A stretch of 64,000 bases of DNA from Segatella buccae ATCC 33574 (GTDB lineage Bacteria; Bacteroidota; Bacteroidia; Bacteroidales; Bacteroidaceae). The stretch's first letter is position 1; each line of letters starts with the position of its first letter. The position numbers and the translations under genes are program-made. This document shows, one piece after another, positions 60,600 through 64,000 of the stretch. The stretch lies in contig NZ_GL586311.1 of NCBI RefSeq assembly GCF_000184945.1, positions 1,962,598 to 2,026,597 on the forward strand, given 5' to 3'. Below the pieces are notes generated by a model. The model worked only from the letters and a program-made list of their open reading frames with translations. It was not told the origin of the DNA and did not search any database.

Positions 60600-61820
60600 T
60601 CAGTCGAAGAAGCCCGGTTGCCTGTAGTCGATGCCCAATTCCCGGTCTACGGTGGCGAGAATGCCCTGCACTTGTCCCATGGCAAACATGCGGCCGAGGA
60701 AGCTGTAACCGGCATTGTAGCCTCGCGATTCGTCGCCGAGCATGGTCATGCCGTGGTCTACGCGCATGGGTAGCTGTGGATTTTGCTTCTCGAAGATGCG
60801 TGCCAGTTCGATGATGTCGGCCCGGCCGCCCAAATGGCTGGCTTCGGTGAAGTCACCGTTGTGGAATATGTGGCACGAGCGCAGATGCACAAACCATGAG
60901 CGGGAAGCATATTTGCGGGCCAAAGCCACCACATCGTTGTGGGCTCCGGCCGAGAGACTTCCGGCACAGAAGGTAAGTCCGTTGTGAGGATTGTCCACGG
61001 TCGAGAGCAGCCACTTGATATCTTCGTCGCAAGTCACGATGCGGGGGAGTCCGAGGATAGGGAATGGCGGGTCGTCGGGGTGTACGCACATATACATGCC
61101 ACACTCTTCACAAGTGGGCATGATGGCTTCAAGGAAGTAGCGCATGTTCTCGCGCAGCTGTTCTTTAGTGATGCCTTTATACAAGTCGCGCAACTGGCGG
61201 AAAAGTTCAATGGGGTGTTCATCATCTTCCTTGATGTTGCCGCTCACGAATCCTTGTGTTTTCACAATGATGTTATCCACGAGTTTGTGCTCCCTTTCAG
61301 GTGTCATGTCGCTTTTCAGCTTTTCCACCTCACTCATGATGTCGCGCCCCATGTCGTGGCCCATTTTTTCCCAATCGGCTGCAGCATTCTGCCTGCCGAG
61401 GATGTAGATGTCAAAATAGGCAAATTCGGAAAAACTGAAATAGAGATTGGTGGAGCCGTTGGGATTGGGATGGTTGAGGTCAGTGCGAGCCCAATCGAGC
61501 ACGGGCATGAAGTTATAGCAAATGGTGTGTATGCCTTCAGCAGAAAGGTTGCGCAGCGATTGCTTGTAATTGTCGATGAGCCGGTCGCGGTCGGGCCCGG
61601 CATATTTGATGCTCTCCGACACAGGCAGGCTTTCCACTACGCTCCAACGCATACCGAATTGCTCGATGTAGGTCTTGAGCTCATTGATTCTTTCACGTGT
61701 CCACACCTCTCCGTTGGGCACATCGTGCAGGGCGGTCACAATGCCCTCCACACCGATTTGTTTTAGCATGGCAAGCGTAATCTTATCGTTTTTGCCAAAC
61801 CATCTCCAGGTTCTTTCCAT
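60600..61820 (-). CDS. uxuA: mannonate dehydratase
   Basis: 406 residues. It begins M-E-R-T-W-R-W-F-G and has the family metal/active-site regions M-C-V-H-P-D-D-P-P (near 258), G-L-T-F-C-A-G-S, and H-L-R-S. UxuA dehydrates D-mannonate to 2-keto-3-deoxygluconate. ATG 61820 gives the standard N-terminus; 27 additional in-frame codons are unlikely because the -7 is at 61872. Confidence 0.95.
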   Translation of the reverse strand: MERTWRWFGKNDKITLAMLKQIGVEGIVTALHDVPNGEVWTRERINELKTYIEQFGMRWSVVESLPVSESIKYAGPDRDRLIDNYKQSLRNLSAEGIHTICYNFMPVLDWARTDLNHPNPNGSTNLYFSFSEFAYFDIYILGRQNAAADWEKMGHDMGRDIMSEVEKLKSDMTPEREHKLVDNIIVKTQGFVSGNIKEDDEHPIELFRQLRDLYKGITKEQLRENMRYFLEAIMPTCEECGMYMCVHPDDPPFPILGLPRIVTCDEDIKWLLSTVDNPHNGLTFCAGSLSAGAHNDVVALARKYASRSWFVHLRSCHIFHNGDFTEASHLGGRADIIELARIFEKQNPQLPMRVDHGMTMLGDESRGYNAGYSFLGRMFAMGQVQGILATVDRELGIDYRQPGFFD

Positions 61821-61871
61821 AGTTTTTGTTGATACTTTTTCTTGTCTTGACAGGGGTAGATATTCTACATG

Positions 61872-61879
61872 CAAAGATA
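61872..61879 (-). promoter_or_regulatory. uxuAB promoter
   Basis: TATCTTTG on the minus strand, with -33 TTTG at 61899-61902 (19-bp spacer), about 50 nt before uxuA. Confidence 0.7.
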
Positions 61880-62114
61880 ATGATTCTTTTTGGAATGGCA
61901 AAGAAACGGGATTATTTGTTCAGAGGATTTTTACAGGCTGTGAAATCGTCTCTATAGTCGGATGTCGTATGTTTCATACCGTCTTCTTGGGCTTTATCGG
62001 GAGGATGGCATAGGTTATAGAGAGAAGTATATTGATATTTCGAAAAAGTTTTATACGTCTGTCAGTAGGTTTTCTTGCATGTAACAAAATGAGGGATATA
62101 AGAAGTCAAAAAAG

Positions 62115-62300
62115 AAGAAAAAATGATGCGATCAAGCCATGGTCATGAGATGAAAGGGCCACAGTGGGGATGCAATTTGGCCGTAGTGAGAAAGCCAAAT
62201 GGGCCCTTTTGCACAGTTGTTTGGGTCTGATTGCAAGGGAAATTGGGAGAAAACAAAAAAGGGAAACATCAATGTGCTTCCCTTGCTGATGCAAAGATAC
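62115..62300 (-). ncRNA. candidate small RNA, family copy 2
   Basis: Related to 13242-13392 in sequence and in plan: minus-strand TTTG (62320-62323), 20 bp, TATCTTTG (62292-62299), then GGGAAGC/GTTTCCC hairpin (62261-62282) followed by T's, a conserved body (GGCCGTAGTGAGA, GGGCC) and a T-rich 3' end (about 62107-62123). It lies in the 763-bp gap 61821-62583, which otherwise holds the uxuAB promoter and the por terminator; no ORF is credible. Confidence 0.5.
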
Positions 62301-62483
62301 AACATTTTATCGCCTTTTGCAAACGTGATGGGAGAAATGTTGACAAAAAGAGGTGGGTAAGTGTAGGGGATAAGAAATCTGGCAGATGGAGTCGGGGAGG
62401 TGCTTTTGGAATATTGAGAGAGTAGGGGGAGGAAATGACATTTTACCAATAAGGTGTGAAAAGGTGACAGTTAGGGTGAGGAT

Positions 62484-62525
62484 ATAAAAAGAGGAGGCCT
62501 ATTTCTTTTACGAAATAAACCTCCT
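62484..62525 (-). terminator. terminator of pyruvate:ferredoxin oxidoreductase
   Basis: On the minus strand AGGAGGTTTATTTC pairs with GAAATAGGCCTCCT (plus 62492-62525) and is followed by CTTTTTATATC. Confidence 0.75.
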
Positions 62526-62583
62526 GATAGGTATTCATGATCTCCTTAAAAGGAGAAAGCAATACATGGTGAGTGTCAGTCGA

Positions 62584-64000
62584 TTAAGCCTCAGTCTCAT
62601 TACTCCAGTCCTCCTGCGACTTGCGCACATAGCTCTTATAACGGAGCTTGGCCATGTCTTCGCAGGCTTTGAACAAGTCATTGGCTTCTCCGGGGAACGC
62701 TTTCTTCACGGAGAGGAAGCGCACCTCGCTGTCCAAGAAGTCTTGGAACTTGGACCAGTCGGGAGCTTTTGAGTCGAGCGAGAATGGATTCTTGCCTTCC
62801 TCTGCCAGCTGTGGGTTATAGCGCCAAAGGTGCCAGTAGCCACACTCAACGGCGTTGGCTTCCTGTGCCTGGCTGCGTCCCATACCACCCTTAATCTTCA
62901 GGCCGTGATTGATACACGGTGAGTAAGCGATGATGAGCGACGGACCGGGATAGGCCTCTGCCTCGCGAATGGCTTTGAGCGTCTGGTTGTTGTCGGCACC
63001 CATTGCAATCTGGGCTACATATACATAGCCATAAGTGGTGGCCATGAGGCCGAGGTCCTTCTTGCGCACACGCTTGCCTTTGGCGGCAAACTGGGCAATG
63101 GCACCGAGCGGAGTGGACTTGGAACTCTGGCCACCGGTATTGGAATATACCTCGGTGTCGAGTACAAGGATGTTGACGTCTTCGCCGGAAGCAATCACGT
63201 GGTCGAGACCACCGTAACCGATATCGTAGGAAGCACCGTCACCACCGATGATCCACTGGCTGCGTTTCACAAGATAGTGGTCGAGGGTCTTCAGCTCTGT
63301 GCAGACGGGGCATCCGTGTTCGGCACCGGCAGCGATGAGCGGTTTGAGTTTGGCGGCAGCTACTTTTGATGCATCGGCATCATTCTGGCCGTCAATCCAG
63401 TCCTGTGCAGCTTCCTTGAAGTCGGCAGGAGTGTCTTCACGCCCTATCAGGTCGGTGAGCAGCACGGTGATACGTTCTTTCATCTTCTTGTTACCCATAG
63501 CCATACCCATGCCAAACTCGCAGAAGTCTTCAAACAGAGAGTTGTTGAAGGCCGGGCCCTGACCTTGTTCGTTGGTGGTGTAAGGTGTGGAAGGCACAGA
63601 AGCTGAATAGATAGATGAGCAACCGGTGGCATTGGCAATCATTTCACGGTCGCCGAAGAGCTGGGAGACGAGCTTCACATAAGGTGTCTCACCGCAACCG
63701 GCGCAAGCTCCGGAGAACTCGAAGAGCGGAGTGGCAAACTGCGTGTTCTTGGGATTGGTGCGGATGTCAATGAGGTGCTGCTTGGTTTTCACGTTCTTCA
63801 CGAGATAATCCCAGTCGGCTGCGCGTCTGGTAGCCTCTTCCTCACCGGCAACGAATTGGTTCATTACCAGAGCCTTTTCGCCCTTCTTGCCCGGGCATAC
63901 ATCGGCGCAGTTGCCGCAACCTGTGCAGTCGAGGACAGAAACTTCGATGCGGAATTGCATGCCTTTAAGCTGCTTCGGAGCGAGCACGTCAAGCGTAGGC
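62584..64000 (-). CDS. nifJ: pyruvate:ferredoxin (flavodoxin) oxidoreductase, C-terminal part
   Basis: The last 472 residues; the frame is open to the window edge. It has a 4Fe-4S ferredoxin motif CTGCGNCADVCPG, an ACAGCGET segment with Cys near the proximal cluster, and the ThDP-binding block GGDGASYDIGYGGLDH followed by VYSNTGGQSSKSTP. The enzyme converts pyruvate and CoA to acetyl-CoA, CO2 and reduced ferredoxin, central in anaerobic Bacteroidales. The pyruvate-binding and first ferredoxin parts lie outside. A terminator follows at 62484. Confidence 0.95.
   Translation of the reverse strand, partial: PTLDVLAPKQLKGMQFRIEVSVLDCTGCGNCADVCPGKKGEKALVMNQFVAGEEEATRRAADWDYLVKNVKTKQHLIDIRTNPKNTQFATPLFEFSGACAGCGETPYVKLVSQLFGDREMIANATGCSSIYSASVPSTPYTTNEQGQGPAFNNSLFEDFCEFGMGMAMGNKKMKERITVLLTDLIGREDTPADFKEAAQDWIDGQNDADASKVAAAKLKPLIAAGAEHGCPVCTELKTLDHYLVKRSQWIIGGDGASYDIGYGGLDHVIASGEDVNILVLDTEVYSNTGGQSSKSTPLGAIAQFAAKGKRVRKKDLGLMATTYGYVYVAQIAMGADNNQTLKAIREAEAYPGPSLIIAYSPCINHGLKIKGGMGRSQAQEANAVECGYWHLWRYNPQLAEEGKNPFSLDSKAPDWSKFQDFLDSEVRFLSVKKAFPGEANDLFKACEDMAKLRYKSYVRKSQEDWSNETEA

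Noticed and set aside
1-64000. Horizontal transfer, prophage or insertion sequence
   Set aside because: No transposase, integrase, phage gene or long terminal repeats were found, and promoter style is uniform across the window.

Overview
The window looks like a chromosomal segment of an anaerobic Bacteroidales bacterium, most likely Prevotella-like. The evidence is the repeated Bacteroidetes promoter form (TTTG, 19-20 bp, then TAnnTTTG) in front of most transcription units, the scarcity of Shine-Dalgarno sites, and gene sets typical of the group: an ilvD-ilvB-ilvN-thioesterase-ilvC run, thrA-apgM-thrC, PafA-type phosphatase, DUF5715, pyruvate:ferredoxin oxidoreductase and hexuronate genes. 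I see no tRNA, rRNA, CRISPR array, insertion sequence or phage gene.

Layout. Positions 1-13076 hold the 3' part of one tightly packed plus-strand operon resembling aryl polyene/flexirubin-type pigment clusters: ketosynthase (cut by the window edge), chain-length-factor-like ketosynthase, small DMT protein, LolA-like carrier, hotdog dehydratase, family 2 glycosyltransferase, a giant MMPL exporter fused to a PlsC acyltransferase, two CrtI-like FAD oxidoreductases, an alpha/beta hydrolase, a PaaK-like ligase and a second acyltransferase. 13.4-21.0 kb is housekeeping: a nucleotidyltransferase, a small beta-barrel, a GltD-like oxidoreductase, a secreted regulatory-domain protein, ffh, folD and an SDR. 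21.2-23.2 kb is sucCD. 23.6-26.7 kb (minus) is cobU-cobT-cobS-cobC for the cobalamin nucleotide loop. An OmpA-family protein is divergent from it. 28.3-34.5 kb is the branched-chain amino acid operon with an acyl-ACP thioesterase inside. 34.7-38.3 kb is recJ-recQ. 39.0-45.6 kb (minus) is thrA, an apgM-type putative homoserine kinase, thrC and a PafA-like phosphatase, divergent from thrS. 49.3-54.1 kb (minus) is a six-gene run: lipoprotein, rsmG, MBL hydrolase, ruvC, ModF-like ABC protein and an unknown exported protein. 54.3-57.1 kb has a HAD phosphatase, panB and an MFS transporter. 57.2-61.8 kb (minus) is hexuronate catabolism (uxuA, SDR-type uxuB, uxaB, YhcH-like protein). The right edge is the C-terminal part of pyruvate:ferredoxin oxidoreductase.

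The least explained signals are between genes. (1) Two related elements of about 150 bp (near 13.3 and 62.2 kb) each carry a complete minus-strand promoter, an immediate hairpin with a U run and a downstream T-rich end. They look like two members of a small-RNA family. (2) Three intergenic loci (near 23.4, 38.8 and 48.0 kb) carry the same array of 22-nt units in which GCAC and GTGC half-sites alternate about every 11 bp, one per helical turn. (3) Several leaders (recJ, ilvC) contain dyads. The pigment-like operon is the most unusual gene system here, but only its downstream part is visible, so its product is inferred.
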